Below are positions 49,253-59,354 of a DNA stretch of 64,000 nucleotides, in pieces; position 1 is the stretch's first letter; every line of letters begins with the position of its first letter. The notes below the pieces were generated by a model. The model searched no databases. It was not told where the DNA came from and worked only from the letters and a program-made list of their open reading frames with translations. The translations under genes and the position numbers were made by a program. This DNA comes from Pseudoalteromonas lipolytica (GTDB lineage: Bacteria > Pseudomonadota > Gammaproteobacteria > Enterobacterales > Alteromonadaceae): NCBI RefSeq assembly GCF_900116435.1, contig NZ_FPAZ01000001.1, forward strand, positions 235,426-299,425. Reading direction: 5' to 3'.

Positions 49253-49852
49253 ATGGCTAGAGAACTGTGTTCGGGTTGTGGCTTTTCAGTCAGAACCTGC
49301 TTATGTAATGCGATAAGCATAATTAATAATAAACTAAAAATCATTATATTACGTCATCCTAGCGAAGAAAAAGTAACTAAAAACACAGCGCACCTGCTTA
49401 AATTAGGTTTAGCGAACTGTATTATTTTGAGTGGCGAGTCTGAACAAGACTTTCCTGAGCTTGCCTCACTGCCAACACAGAGCACGGCACTGTTGTATCC
49501 CGCCGATAATGCAATCATGCTTGATAAGTGCACTGATGCAACATTAGACTTTAAACAACAGCTTACTCATTTAGTGGTGCTTGATGGCACATGGAAAAAA
49601 GCCTACAAAATGCTGATGCTGACCCCAAGTTTGCAGCACTTCAAGGCTGTCAGCTTCGCCACTTTACCAAAAAACAAATACGTGATCAGAAAAGCACCTC
49701 GCGCCGATAGCTTGTCGACATTAGAAGCCGTTGCACAGAGCCTTAATTTAATCGAACAGTGTAATGTTGACCCGCTTTATCACTTACTCACGGCGCTTGT
49801 TGAAAAACAAACTCAGCACATGCCTCAAGCAGTCAAGGCACGTTACTTATAA
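49253..49852 (+). CDS. tapT: tRNA-uridine aminocarboxypropyltransferase (DTW domain)
   Basis: A 199-residue DTW-domain enzyme that makes acp3U at position 47 of tRNAs, using SAM. The N-terminus has a four-cysteine cluster (C6, C9, C16, C18). The DTW motif appears as VLDGTWKKAYKM, and RKAPRADSLSTLEAVA is typical. Its stop overlaps the next start by one base, so it is coupled to the CLCA_X gene. Confidence 0.92.
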   Translation: MARELCSGCGFSVRTCLCNAISIINNKLKIIILRHPSEEKVTKNTAHLLKLGLANCIILSGESEQDFPELASLPTQSTALLYPADNAIMLDKCTDATLDFKQQLTHLVVLDGTWKKAYKMLMLTPSLQHFKAVSFATLPKNKYVIRKAPRADSLSTLEAVAQSLNLIEQCNVDPLYHLLTALVEKQTQHMPQAVKARYL

Positions 49853-50628
49853 TGCGAGTGTCTAAACGTTTAAGTGCGGGGTTTAGCCGCCAAGGTCCCG
49901 ATTACCGTTTTGATGACCAAGTTGATTTTGACGATATTCGCGACACGTTCGGATTTCGTACCCTCGTTGTGGGTCATTGGGTTACCAAGCAAGAACGATT
50001 ATTAGCTGCAAATTTAATTTATGACGCGCTGGCAGATCTCGCACAAATACTGTCATTACCACCTGTGGCAATGGGCCTTCGTGGCAAACTGAATTTTGCT
50101 TTCGGTCATGGCGGTCAAAAAGGAGTGCAAGCACATTATAATGCGCAAAGCCAAACACTTGCTCTGGCAAAAAATGCCGGAGGAGGAGCCCTCGCACATG
50201 AGTGGTTTCATGCCTTTGATCACCATATTTGCCAGCATATGTTCCCACACAGACAACCCATGCAGTTTTGCTCATCATTGTGGTTAACCCAAACACCTGA
50301 TTTAACACACCCGTTAAATCATTTCCTCAATCAGTTTTTTCATCAGGTTTTTTTAGATACTCAAGGTAATAACCCAAACGAGTTCGTCACACAATCGATA
50401 GCCTTTGATAAACAACGACAGCATATTTATATGAGCATGCCAGAAGAACTTGCGGCACGGTGTTTTGAGCAATGCATTGCTGTCCATCCTGCGATTAAAA
50501 ATAGTTTTTTAGTGAGTGGCTTAAATGACGGTGGTTTAATTTACCCAAGCATAGAGCATACATCACGCTGCTCAGACGCATTATTACGGTATTTTAATCA
50601 ACTAGGTGTGCTTTTACATCGTGGCTAA
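49852..50628 (+). CDS. CLCA_X-family putative metallopeptidase
   Basis: A 258-residue protein of the CLCA_X family, seen mainly in marine gammaproteobacteria. Residues 116-120 read HEWFH, a perfect HEXXH zinc-peptidase signature, in the context GGGALAHEWFHAFDHH; additional histidines and D123 could complete the metal site. No signal peptide is seen, so it is likely cytoplasmic. Its function and substrate are unknown. It is co-transcribed with tapT, and its 3' end overlaps the convergent EAL gene by 35 bases. Confidence 0.85.
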   Translation: MRVSKRLSAGFSRQGPDYRFDDQVDFDDIRDTFGFRTLVVGHWVTKQERLLAANLIYDALADLAQILSLPPVAMGLRGKLNFAFGHGGQKGVQAHYNAQSQTLALAKNAGGGALAHEWFHAFDHHICQHMFPHRQPMQFCSSLWLTQTPDLTHPLNHFLNQFFHQVFLDTQGNNPNEFVTQSIAFDKQRQHIYMSMPEELAARCFEQCIAVHPAIKNSFLVSGLNDGGLIYPSIEHTSRCSDALLRYFNQLGVLLHRG

Positions 50629-53089
50629 CATCAACCGACTTAAAGTTCTTGATCCACAGTAAATAATCGTCAGCCTCAAGCGGTTTGGAAAAGTAATATC
50701 CCTGCCCTATTTGGCAGCCATAACGTTGTAAAATGGCCAAGCTCTGCGGGTCTTCAATGCCCTCGGCCACCACTTTGGCACCGAGCGTTTTAGCAATATC
50801 ACAGGTTGCTTTACAGATACTTTGATCATTTAACGAAAAAGCGAGATTAAGAACAAACTGCTTATCAATTTTCACCTCATCAAAGCCCAGTTGACTTAAA
50901 TAAGCGAGTGAAGAGTAACCTGTACCAAAATCATCAATGGCGAGTTTCACACCAATTAAGCGATAATCGTCCAGTGTTATTTTTATATTTTTACTTTCTT
51001 CCAGGGTCGCTGATTCTGTTAACTCAAGCATCACAGAATCAGCACTTACACCTAGCTCATTTAACTTAGTAATAAACAGCACAGGTAAATCTTTATTGAG
51101 CAAATCTTTTGCCGAGATATTAATAGAAATGACATGCTCAGGTATTAACTCACAAAACCTTGCTTGCCATTCTATGCCTTTCGCAACGACCCACTCGGTA
51201 AGTTGATTAATGACCCCTGAGGACTCAGCAATCGGAATAAAGGTATCAGGGCCGATTGCTCCAAGTGCAGGGTGATGCCAACGAAGTAGCGCTTCGCAAC
51301 CCACAATATCACCCGTTTCTAAACATATCTGTGGCTGAAAATGTAAGTTTAATTGGTCTTCTTCAATCGCTAATTTTAATGATGCGGCAATGAGCAGCCT
51401 TTGCTCTGAGAGTCTCGCACTTTCTAAATCAAACATACGCCAGCGCTCACCTTGCAGGCGCTTTTCACTCATAGCTTGAATCGCGCACTGTAGAATTTGT
51501 CTGGCGGTATTACCATGTAAAGGATAATGGGCAACACCAATATCAACACTATCAACTAATTTTACATTGTTATGCGTGATGCCCTCTTCAAACACTCCAT
51601 GAATCAAACAAGCAAATTGCTCTATATGACTCAGTTCCAACTCCCCCATTACAACACAAGCAAAAATACTGTCATCAACGCGTGCTATCCAGACACCTTG
51701 ATCAACATGGGTTTCCAGCCTTAAAGCATTAATCGATTCAAGCTGTTGGGTAAGTAAATCCAGCGTAGTCACAATGCAGTTATTAGCATGCTCATAGCCA
51801 AATGTTGCTCTGGCATTTACCAAGACATGGGGCCTGAACAACATCACAGAAAAATGTTGTTTGTGCGCTACTTTTTTCATTATTTCACTCAGTAGCAATT
51901 GTTTATTGGGTAATTTTGTATCCGCATCATGTGTCATTGAATAATTAAATGATGAAATTCTGTGTCTATCTTTAAGTAACAACAATGAACTAATAGCTAA
52001 CGATGTGAATAATAGAATGACATTTTGCATGGTGTGATTACCAACACCAAAGCCATTCCACACCAACCAACTAAACGCTTGAACAGACAATGTAAGCACC
52101 ATTAATAATCTTAAACGCGTACGCTCACCTTTTCCTTTGTACAAAATAGTAATCGCAATACCTGCGAGCATTAAAAAGACAATACAACTAAAAATGTACG
52201 ACGATTGCAGATTGAGTTGCGGCAATAACGAAGCCATTATTGCAGTAATTATTGACACACCTAATAAAGCGATCCACACCGATTTATAGTGACTTTTAAG
52301 TCTGTTTATTGCAGCAAAGTGATACAAAAAATAAGCACCAAAACACAATGCATACTGGTTTATAAGCCACTTAGCGCTCCACTCTAACCCGCTAACAAAA
52401 AAGCTCGTTAAACCATTATCTATCATAAATCCAATGGTCACTAAAACGAAGTAAGCATTTAATGTCAGATACTTAAAGCGTTTCGATATGAAGTAATACA
52501 CCCCACATACAAACATGCATAAAACCAAGACACCCAGGATAGCGCCATACCCCAAAATTGTTTGGTGTAAATTAACTTCAAACGTTTTAGCTGAAACAAC
52601 CCCGACTTCAATTGATATCGCATGCTCATGTTGGAAATTAAGAAGTGCCCAGCGATTTTGACGATTGTGATCGACTAACCAGTGTGGTCTCACACTCGAT
52701 AAGCTGACTAATGATGCCAATCTATCTTTATTTTGAATTTGTAATAAATCATCAAGAAGATAAAACTTTTTCCACGTTAAGTTGGGTTCAGCAATATACA
52801 CAACGTAGTCTTGATTACTTGGTAACTTATTTAAGTCGATGACAAGCCAATACGAACTGTGTGCTTTTAAGCGAAGTGTTTTGGGTTCAAGCATATTTAC
52901 TTTATGCTTATCGTCTAATTTCTGCTGCAGTGATTGGCTAACAATAAAAACTGGGTCATCAGTGTTTATCAGCCAAACAGGGAGTTCAGCCGCATTTAAA
53001 GTCGCTGTAAAGGTATACAAAAAAAGACAACAAGTAGCAGTTACCAGCTGTTTATAAAACGTAAGGATGCACCTGCTGATTGAAAGCAT
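50594..53089 (-). CDS. Membrane EAL-domain c-di-GMP phosphodiesterase with 7TMR-DISM sensor
   Basis: An 831-residue receptor: a signal peptide, a periplasmic DISM-type domain (about 30-170), seven membrane segments (about 180-370), a degenerate GGDEF domain (about 385-550, with RVDDS in place of GGDEF), and a C-terminal EAL domain (about 570-815). The EAL catalytic set is intact: E599 in CEALLRW, NISAKDLL, ELTES, DDFGTGYSSLAYL, KIDKQF and AEGIED. It should hydrolyse c-di-GMP, with the GGDEF part possibly binding GTP or acting as a scaffold. The ligand of the periplasmic sensor is unknown. Confidence 0.9.
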   Translation of the reverse strand: MLSISRCILTFYKQLVTATCCLFLYTFTATLNAAELPVWLINTDDPVFIVSQSLQQKLDDKHKVNMLEPKTLRLKAHSSYWLVIDLNKLPSNQDYVVYIAEPNLTWKKFYLLDDLLQIQNKDRLASLVSLSSVRPHWLVDHNRQNRWALLNFQHEHAISIEVGVVSAKTFEVNLHQTILGYGAILGVLVLCMFVCGVYYFISKRFKYLTLNAYFVLVTIGFMIDNGLTSFFVSGLEWSAKWLINQYALCFGAYFLYHFAAINRLKSHYKSVWIALLGVSIITAIMASLLPQLNLQSSYIFSCIVFLMLAGIAITILYKGKGERTRLRLLMVLTLSVQAFSWLVWNGFGVGNHTMQNVILLFTSLAISSLLLLKDRHRISSFNYSMTHDADTKLPNKQLLLSEIMKKVAHKQHFSVMLFRPHVLVNARATFGYEHANNCIVTTLDLLTQQLESINALRLETHVDQGVWIARVDDSIFACVVMGELELSHIEQFACLIHGVFEEGITHNNVKLVDSVDIGVAHYPLHGNTARQILQCAIQAMSEKRLQGERWRMFDLESARLSEQRLLIAASLKLAIEEDQLNLHFQPQICLETGDIVGCEALLRWHHPALGAIGPDTFIPIAESSGVINQLTEWVVAKGIEWQARFCELIPEHVISINISAKDLLNKDLPVLFITKLNELGVSADSVMLELTESATLEESKNIKITLDDYRLIGVKLAIDDFGTGYSSLAYLSQLGFDEVKIDKQFVLNLAFSLNDQSICKATCDIAKTLGAKVVAEGIEDPQSLAILQRYGCQIGQGYYFSKPLEADDYLLWIKNFKSVDVSHDVKAHLVD

Positions 53090-53179
53090 TTTAGCTCCGT
53101 GCCATTAAACACCAGCTAAAAGTATGGGGGGGAACAGCGTAAATTGCCAACTTTTGGGAACGATTTGCAATTAAAGTAC

Positions 53180-53197
53180 TGTGGCCCGTAGGCCACA
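53180..53197 (-). terminator. Hairpin after dcd
   Basis: TGTGGCC (53180-53186) and GGCCACA (53191-53197) form a 7-bp stem with a CGTA loop, just downstream of dcd. The following T tract is poor, so termination may be weak. Confidence 0.5.
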
Positions 53198-53207
53198 TAA
53201 GAAAAGC

Positions 53208-53795
53208 TTACTTATTATCGTCGCTAATACGACTCGCTACCGCCGAGTTTTGATCTTTATATTTCGCATCTTTACGGGTGTTGTAAGGATTTTCGGCTGG
53301 GCTGGTCATGGTCTCAAAACTCATCGCCCCTATTTTCATCATCGGTCTTAATGCCAAAGGCAATTTACCCGAGTTATAAAACTCAAGCACAATATTACCT
53401 GACCAACCTGGGTCAATTCGGTGTGCCGTTACGTGCACCATTAAACCAAGGCGAGCGAGTGAGGAGCGGCCATCTAACCAACCCACAATATCAGCGGGTA
53501 ACGTAACTTTTTCATGCGTAATCGCCAAGGCTAATTCGCCTGGGTGAAGAAAAAAGGCTTCTTCTTCCGCTAACACGATTTCGTCGCTCATAATTGATTC
53601 CATCGCTTTATTAAGTTGATCTTTCGGACCGCTTAAATCAACGTAAGCTGCGGTATGATCTTGAAACACTCGAAACTTATTGCCTAAACGTAAGTCTACC
53701 GTCACCCCAGAAATCATGTCTTTGCTCGGTGAAGGTTCTATAACGATACGACCCTCGTTAATATATTGCTGAATATGGGTATCTGATAATCTCAT
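53208..53795 (-). CDS. dcd: dCTP deaminase
   Basis: A 195-residue trimeric deaminase that turns dCTP into dUTP for thymidylate synthesis. [44 protein letters not shown] and the C-terminal [13 protein letters not shown] are family signatures, with the catalytic glutamate in [10 protein letters not shown]. Cytoplasmic, transcribed alone. Confidence 0.97.
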   Translation of the reverse strand: MRLSDTHIQQYINEGRIVIEPSPSKDMISGVTVDLRLGNKFRVFQDHTAAYVDLSGPKDQLNKAMESIMSDEIVLAEEEAFFLHPGELALAITHEKVTLPADIVGWLDGRSSLARLGLMVHVTAHRIDPGWSGNIVLEFYNSGKLPLALRPMMKIGAMSFETMTSPAENPYNTRKDAKYKDQNSAVASRISDDNK

Positions 53796-54135
53796 TTATT
53801 ATTCTACCTAAAACAGCCAAACAGTTATTATCAACATGTTGCGCTGTAAAAATTATCTTGCTTCACGTTAGTTCATGCATTTAATGCAATCAATAAGCGT
53901 TAAAGCTCACAGTATGCTGGGATTATTGTGACACAAAACTCACTTATCAAGTTAGTCTTACAGACATTTCTTCATGAATTAATTTTTTATACTCATTTAA
54001 ACCGTTAAGAATAACTTTTACGTTTAGTATGGGGTGAAATGATTTTTTTAATACAATGAATGTATAACAAGACGCGACATAAGCTGAGAAAATATGAACC
54101 TTCAAATACGTTAACGAGTTCGTACTCTCGCGATG
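53796..54135. other. Gene-free AT-rich stretch upstream of dcd
   Basis: About 340 bases without a credible gene, located between dcd and the GH16 remnant. It probably contains the dcd promoter and sequence left over from the lost GH16 gene. A weak half-palindrome TGTGACACAAAACTCA near 53929 does not meet the CRP pattern. Confidence 0.4.
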
Positions 54136-54282
54136 TTAGTTTTTGTCAATTGAATCGCCATTAAAGTCATCCTCCCATACCATCCCCCAATCAGAAGTGG
54201 GTTCACTTGGGTCGATAGTGTCAATTTTTGTTTCTGTGGCAGAGCCACCGCAGCCAGCTAATGTCGCTACAGAAAGCGCCAT
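54136..54282 (-). pseudogene. N-terminal remnant of a GH16 beta-glucanase lipoprotein
   Basis: A 48-codon frame reads a lipoprotein signal with LAGC (C11), a short linker, and DWGMVWEDDFNGDSIDKN, then a stop. This last segment is the first strand of GH16 laminarinase/agarase-type enzymes (W..VWEDEFNG..ID..KW). Upstream codons continue in frame as LKRHIKQLA, where an ATG would be expected to read MKRH, so the original start appears lost. Nothing of the catalytic part of GH16 is found downstream in any frame. It is best read as the stub of a deleted polysaccharide-degradation gene; a functional tiny lipoprotein is less likely. Confidence 0.65.
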
Positions 54283-54422
54283 CGCAAGTTGTTTTATGTG
54301 TCTTTTAAGTAGACAGAAAACACTCTAAAGGGCAGTAAATGCACTCATTAAGCACAAAAACACAAATACCTCATTGTCACAATGAGTAATAAACAACAAA
54401 AAATTAACATTTTTTTCTGTGT

Positions 54423-55502
54423 TTAATCTTCTGTTATCAGTATTTCTACCGAACTATTTTGTGTTTGCTGGTAATGCAAGCTGCTGGCTAGGACACGTGC
54501 AGCATTTTTGTAGGTAGCGCTGATTGATGCTGCATTATCTCGAGAAATTACCTGCCCTTGCTCCGAGCTTTCACGTATTTCAATCGCAAGAGGGATGTTG
54601 GCTAATACAGGCACACCATGGCGGTGAGCTAATTTTACAGCGCCATCTTTGCCAAATACATGATTGGGTTCGCCGCAATGACCACATAAAAAGTAACTCA
54701 TGTTCTCAATAAGACCCAATACTGGAATATTGACTTTATTAAACATAGCAATCCCCTTTTGTGCATCAGCTAGGGCTAAATCTTGCGGTGTTGTAATAAT
54801 TACAGCGCCACTAGCAGGTACTTTTTGACTCATGGTTAGTTGAATATCACCGGTGCCGGGCGGCATATCAACGATGAGGTAATCAAGTTCACCCCAATCG
54901 GTCTCATTCATAAGTTGATTAAGCGCCCCCGATGCCATGGGGCCTCGCCACACTGTTGCATCATCACTCGGCACTAAGAAACCAATTGATTGCGCTTTCA
55001 AATTATGTGCTTCAAATGGTAATAAGGTTTTATTATCCAGTGTTTTAGGCTCAGCACCCTGCAGACCTAAAAGTAAAGGGATCGATGGGCCATAAATGTC
55101 AGCATCTAAAATCCCCACTTTAGCTCCCTCTTGCTCAAGTGCTGAGGCAAGATTCACAGCCGTTGTCGACTTACCCACTCCCCCTTTGCCAGATGCAACA
55201 AGTACAATCTGCTTAATCTGCTTAAAGCAGCATTGGTTGGGTAATGACACCTCGGCGTCGATGCTCACCGATACTGAGAGCTTATTGCTAACAAACTCTC
55301 CGATTTGTGCTAATTCTCCCTTGCCAGCAAAGGGTAATTCCAGCTTAACCTTAAAGCTTTTGTCGGTATTTATTGTTATTTCTTTTACCCATTGGGCTTC
55401 AATCCCAATCGCAAATGCGCTGCTTCTATAAGCAGCTAACGCATCAAGTAGCGGTTCTTTTTCAGCCGATTTACCAGAGAATAATTTTGACAGTCCAAAC
55501 AT
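54423..55502 (-). CDS. apbC: Iron-sulfur cluster carrier protein ApbC (Mrp)
   Basis: A 359-residue P-loop NTPase that carries and transfers Fe-S clusters. An N-terminal region of about 90 residues is followed by the deviant Walker A motif SGKGGVGKSTTAVNLA and the cluster-binding CGHC in NMSYFLCGHCGEPNHVFG. It diverges from metG with 172 bases between, the same neighbourhood as mrp-metG in E. coli. Confidence 0.95.
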   Translation of the reverse strand: MFGLSKLFSGKSAEKEPLLDALAAYRSSAFAIGIEAQWVKEITINTDKSFKVKLELPFAGKGELAQIGEFVSNKLSVSVSIDAEVSLPNQCCFKQIKQIVLVASGKGGVGKSTTAVNLASALEQEGAKVGILDADIYGPSIPLLLGLQGAEPKTLDNKTLLPFEAHNLKAQSIGFLVPSDDATVWRGPMASGALNQLMNETDWGELDYLIVDMPPGTGDIQLTMSQKVPASGAVIITTPQDLALADAQKGIAMFNKVNIPVLGLIENMSYFLCGHCGEPNHVFGKDGAVKLAHRHGVPVLANIPLAIEIRESSEQGQVISRDNAASISATYKNAARVLASSLHYQQTQNSSVEILITED

Positions 55503-55680
55503 AGCAATAAAATAGCGTTTCTTTGATGAAAAGTGCTTCGGAATTATGTAACATTCAAGGCATTAAAACCAGACAATTAGATAATATCATTGCGTTGTTT
55601 TGTATATAGGCAACTCGCAATGAATTAAATAATGATATTCATGCATTTTTGCAACGAACTATCCTCAATTCGGAATGATT

Positions 55681-57705
55681 ATGGCACAGCGAAAGATCCT
55701 GATTACTAGCGCATTACCTTATGCCAATGGCCCGACTCACTTAGGTCATTTATTAGAATACATCCAAACTGATATTTGGGCGCGTTTTCAAAAGCAACAA
55801 GGTCATGAGACCTATTACGTGTGCGCAGATGATGCTCACGGCACCCCCATTATGCTTAATGCGCAGAAACAAGGGATCACGCCAGAGGAAATGGTTAAAA
55901 ATGTCAGTGTAGAACGCCAACGCGACTTTGCTGATTTCAACATAGAATTTGATAACTATCACAGCACTCACAGCGAAGAAAACAAGCAGTTAAGCGAGCT
56001 TATTTATAACCGCTTAAATGATGCGGGCCACATTAAGAAGCACACTATTTCTCAGCTTTTTGATCCAGAAAAAGGCATTTTCTTACCTGACCGTTTTGTA
56101 ACAGGTACTTGCCCAACGTGTAAGTCTGAAGATCAAAACGGTGATAGCTGTGACGCATGCGGTGCAACATACAGCCCAACTGAACTTATCAATCCACGTT
56201 CTGTCATGTCGGGTGCGGAGCCTGTGTTAAAAGACTCTGAGCACTACTTCTTTGACTTGCCAGCCTTTGAAGACATGCTAAAAGAGTGGTTACACTCTGG
56301 CACTATCCAACAAGAAATGGCTAACAAGTTAGACGAATGGTTTGCAGATGGCCTGCAGCAGTGGGATATCAGTCGTGATGCACCTTACTTTGGCTTTGAA
56401 ATCCCAGGTGCTCCAGGTAAATACTTCTACGTATGGCTAGATGCACCCATCGGTTACATGGCCAGCTTTAAGAACCTATGTGACAAGAAAGGCATCGACT
56501 TTGATGCGTTCTGGCGTGAAGACTCAGAAGCCGAACTTTACCACTTTATCGGTAAAGACATCATTTACTTCCACAGTTTATTCTGGCCTGCCATGTTAGA
56601 AGGGGCAAACTTCAGAAAACCAACGAATGTATTCGCTCACGGCTTTGTCACCGTAAATGGCGCAAAAATGTCTAAATCTAAAGGCACTTTTGTAAAGGCA
56701 CGTACTTATCTAGATAATTTAGACCCTGAATATCTACGCTACTATTACGCGGCAAAACTTAACAACGGTATTACTGATTTAGATTTAAACCTTGAAGATT
56801 TTGCCCTGCGTGTAAATTCAGATTTGGTTGGTAAAGTGGTCAATATTGCAAGCCGTTGTGCTAGTTTCATCACCAAGAAATTTGACGGAAAACTAAGCGA
56901 CACAGTGATGGATGAAGCGTTACTAAGTGAATTCCAAGCGGCATCAGACAGCATTGCTAATCATTACGAGAATCGTGACTATAGCCGTGCTATTCGTGAA
57001 ATTATGGCGCTTGCAGACAAAGCCAACCAATTTATTGATGCTAAAGCTCCTTGGGTGTTAATTAAAGACGAAGCAAAACAACAAGAAGCGCATGACGTGT
57101 GCTCACTTGGTCTCAATATGTTCCGTGTGCTTATCACCTACTTAAAGCCTGTTTTACCAGGAATGGCTGCCAATGTTGAAGCCTTTTTAAATGACGCATT
57201 AACATGGCAAGGTGTGCAAACAGCACTTGTGGGTCATGCTATTAATAAATTTAAACCGTTAATGCAACGCGTTGAAATGGATAAAGTAAATAAAATGATT
57301 GAAGAATCAAAAGAAAGCCTCGTCGCTGAAAAAGACAAGATTGATCCTAATAGCCCATTAGCGAAAGAGCCAATCAGCCCTGAAATCGAATTTGATGATT
57401 TTGCTAAAGTTGATTTACGTGTAGCGAAAATTGCAAAAGCAGAACACGTTGAAGGTGCTGATAAATTATTAAAATTGACGTTAGATTTAGGTGGCGAAAC
57501 TCGCCAGGTATTCGCCGGTATTAAATCTGCGTATGCGCCTGAAGACATCGAAGGCAAGCTGACCGTTATGGTAGCGAACCTTAAACCACGTAAGATGCGT
57601 TTTGGTATGTCTGAAGGCATGGTGTTAGCAGCAGGCCCTGGCGGCAAAGAAATCTATATTCTTAACCCTGATGAGGGTTCAGAGCCAGGCATGCGTGTCA
57701 TGTAA
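55681..57705 (+). CDS. metG: Methionyl-tRNA synthetase
   Basis: A class I synthetase of about 675 residues. The HIGH-type motif is THLGHL and the KMSKS motif is exact. The zinc insert is CPTC..C..C at about 140-160. A C-terminal tRNA-binding OB domain (about 575-674: [12 protein letters not shown]) allows dimerisation. The ATG at 55681 ([20 protein letters not shown]) fits the family; the ATG at 55675 adds two residues. It charges tRNA-Met in the cytoplasm. Confidence 0.98.
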   Translation: MAQRKILITSALPYANGPTHLGHLLEYIQTDIWARFQKQQGHETYYVCADDAHGTPIMLNAQKQGITPEEMVKNVSVERQRDFADFNIEFDNYHSTHSEENKQLSELIYNRLNDAGHIKKHTISQLFDPEKGIFLPDRFVTGTCPTCKSEDQNGDSCDACGATYSPTELINPRSVMSGAEPVLKDSEHYFFDLPAFEDMLKEWLHSGTIQQEMANKLDEWFADGLQQWDISRDAPYFGFEIPGAPGKYFYVWLDAPIGYMASFKNLCDKKGIDFDAFWREDSEAELYHFIGKDIIYFHSLFWPAMLEGANFRKPTNVFAHGFVTVNGAKMSKSKGTFVKARTYLDNLDPEYLRYYYAAKLNNGITDLDLNLEDFALRVNSDLVGKVVNIASRCASFITKKFDGKLSDTVMDEALLSEFQAASDSIANHYENRDYSRAIREIMALADKANQFIDAKAPWVLIKDEAKQQEAHDVCSLGLNMFRVLITYLKPVLPGMAANVEAFLNDALTWQGVQTALVGHAINKFKPLMQRVEMDKVNKMIEESKESLVAEKDKIDPNSPLAKEPISPEIEFDDFAKVDLRVAKIAKAEHVEGADKLLKLTLDLGGETRQVFAGIKSAYAPEDIEGKLTVMVANLKPRKMRFGMSEGMVLAAGPGGKEIYILNPDEGSEPGMRVM

Positions 57706-57721
57706 GGTAAAACCTTATTGT

Positions 57722-57757
57722 AAAAAAACCGTTGTGTGCAAACACAACGGTTTTTTT
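57722..57757. terminator. Terminator after metG
   Basis: Sixteen-base arms (57722-57737 and 57742-57757) with core ACCGTTGTGT/ACACAACGGT enclose a GCAA tetraloop. Flanking A and T runs make it bidirectional between metG and the SGNH gene. Confidence 0.95.
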
Positions 57758-57768
57758 ATATTCGGCAT

Positions 57769-58584
57769 TTATGTTGTTGGGCACGCGGGGTGTTCGGTTA
57801 ATACTTGGGTAATAATTTGGCCAAATACTTGGTGCTGTTGCTCAGTAATAGGGAAAGAGGCGCTGTAAGAAAGCGTATCGGCAAGTTCTCCGGTAATAAT
57901 TTCATAAAAGGTCATCGCAGTTAGCAAATGCCCAGCATCCGAGGCATGATTACCGTCACTATGGTATAAATTCACTTCTGGTAATCTTGCTATCGCTTTG
58001 TCCCACACTAAACCGATGGGCGCAACACAGCTCGTTTCTTTATCACTAATGGATAAATGTAACTTATAAACCGCTTCACCTTCTTTACTATCCCCCCTTT
58101 GTGGGTGTTCAGGGAATAGAATTGGCGTTATTCCCAGCACTTTTGCATTCGCAATTAGACGCTCGGTTTCTGCCGTAGAATAATTTACAGATCCCGATTG
58201 AGAATACTTTTGCCCTTGAAAAATCGCATGACTCCACTTGTTTTGTTTTAGCTTTTCGATATTCCCGGGGGAGTTAACTATTTCATCCAAAAAACGGCCA
58301 CTCACCGTGAGGGTCACAACCTGACTATTACTTAACTCACTCGAAATTAACTGCTCAAGCAAGGTCGCAAGTTTTGCGCTATGACTATTGCCATAAATGA
58401 TAATGTTATAATCAGCACTTGCGCTATTATCAACAATGCCGGTGCTATTATTAGGAAGTGAGCTGTCAGGCTCGGTTGCGATTGGGTTTTCAGTCTTTGA
58501 ACTCGAACCACATGCAACTAACCCAACAAAACTCATCAATAAAAAGTAAACAATAAAAGGCTTAAATCGTTTGCTGTCCGTCAC
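57769..58584 (-). CDS. SGNH-hydrolase-like lipoprotein
   Basis: A 271-residue lipoprotein (lipobox GLVAC, C25) with an SGNH/GDSL-like fold. The first block is YGNSHSAK with a candidate nucleophile serine, and the last block is SDGNHASDAGH with an Asp-x-x-His pair. Such proteins deacylate sugars or lipids at the envelope. The family's exact GDS form is replaced by GNSHS, as in one SGNH subgroup. Substrate unknown. The neighbour lepB is 110 bases upstream; they may or may not share a message. Confidence 0.8.
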   Translation of the reverse strand: MTDSKRFKPFIVYFLLMSFVGLVACGSSSKTENPIATEPDSSLPNNSTGIVDNSASADYNIIIYGNSHSAKLATLLEQLISSELSNSQVVTLTVSGRFLDEIVNSPGNIEKLKQNKWSHAIFQGQKYSQSGSVNYSTAETERLIANAKVLGITPILFPEHPQRGDSKEGEAVYKLHLSISDKETSCVAPIGLVWDKAIARLPEVNLYHSDGNHASDAGHLLTAMTFYEIITGELADTLSYSASFPITEQQHQVFGQIITQVLTEHPACPTT

Positions 58585-58694
58585 TGATTATTCCTTATTT
58601 AGACGTATTATTTTTCATGTAGTCAATATTGAGACACAAAACGATAAATAGCCAATTATTATCTGACGCTTACTCACACTTAACTATTTCATCT

Positions 58695-59354
58695 TCAGGG
58701 TGCTAAATATAAATCTTTAAGAAACCGCTCTTTGCGGGGTAAGTAATGATGATCATAATCAAGCGACACCAGCACCCTTTCTGCTTTTCCTAACAGCTCA
58801 CTACGCGGCACTAAACCGATTACACGCGAGTCTGCACTGTTATCACGGTTATCTCCCATCGCTAAATACATATCTGCAGGGATAACCACTGGCGCAAAAT
58901 GCTGCATCACAGAGGGGGTCTTCGACACCTGAATTGCATGTTTAATACCCGCAAGATTTTCTAAATACGTTTGCTGTCCTGCTTCATCATCCACTAGCGA
59001 GTAATCAAGTACTTGACCATTAATAATCAATTTATTATCAACTAAAGTAACCGTATCACCCGGCACTGCAATCACACGTTTGACTAAGCGGTTATTAGCA
59101 GCAGTTGAATCAAATACAATGATATCGCCCGCTTTTGGCTCATCAAGGCGCGCCAGTGATATATGACTAAATGGTAACCGTAAATCATAGGCCATTTTAT
59201 CGGTTAAAATACGGTCTCCCTCAACAATTGTCGGTTTCATAGACCCTGTGGGTACTTCATACCAATCGGCAACAGCACTCCTAAATACACTCATTAAGCA
59301 GATGAATACAATCAATGAACGGTTATTTTTCCATACGTTAGCAAGCCAATTCAT
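58695..59354 (-). CDS. lepB: Signal peptidase I (short form)
   Basis: A 219-residue S26 peptidase that removes signal peptides of exported proteins. Numbered from the ATG at 59354, the nucleophile is S38 (TGSMKPT) and the base is K92 (NNRLVKRVIAVPGD). MGDNRDNSADSR is intact. One membrane segment (about 13-30) anchors it. The ATG at 59354 follows AAGGAACG; an earlier in-frame start at 59381 lacks a ribosome-binding site. It is much shorter than E. coli LepB (324), lacking the large second domain, and may be a second, specialised signal peptidase. Confidence 0.9.
   Translation of the reverse strand: MNWLANVWKNNRSLIVFICLMSVFRSAVADWYEVPTGSMKPTIVEGDRILTDKMAYDLRLPFSHISLARLDEPKAGDIIVFDSTAANNRLVKRVIAVPGDTVTLVDNKLIINGQVLDYSLVDDEAGQQTYLENLAGIKHAIQVSKTPSVMQHFAPVVIPADMYLAMGDNRDNSADSRVIGLVPRSELLGKAERVLVSLDYDHHYLPRKERFLKDLYLAP

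Noticed and set aside
53926..53943. Possible CRP site upstream of dcd
   Set aside because: Only the left half TGTGA matches; the right half ACTCA is poor and dcd has no reason to be CRP-controlled.
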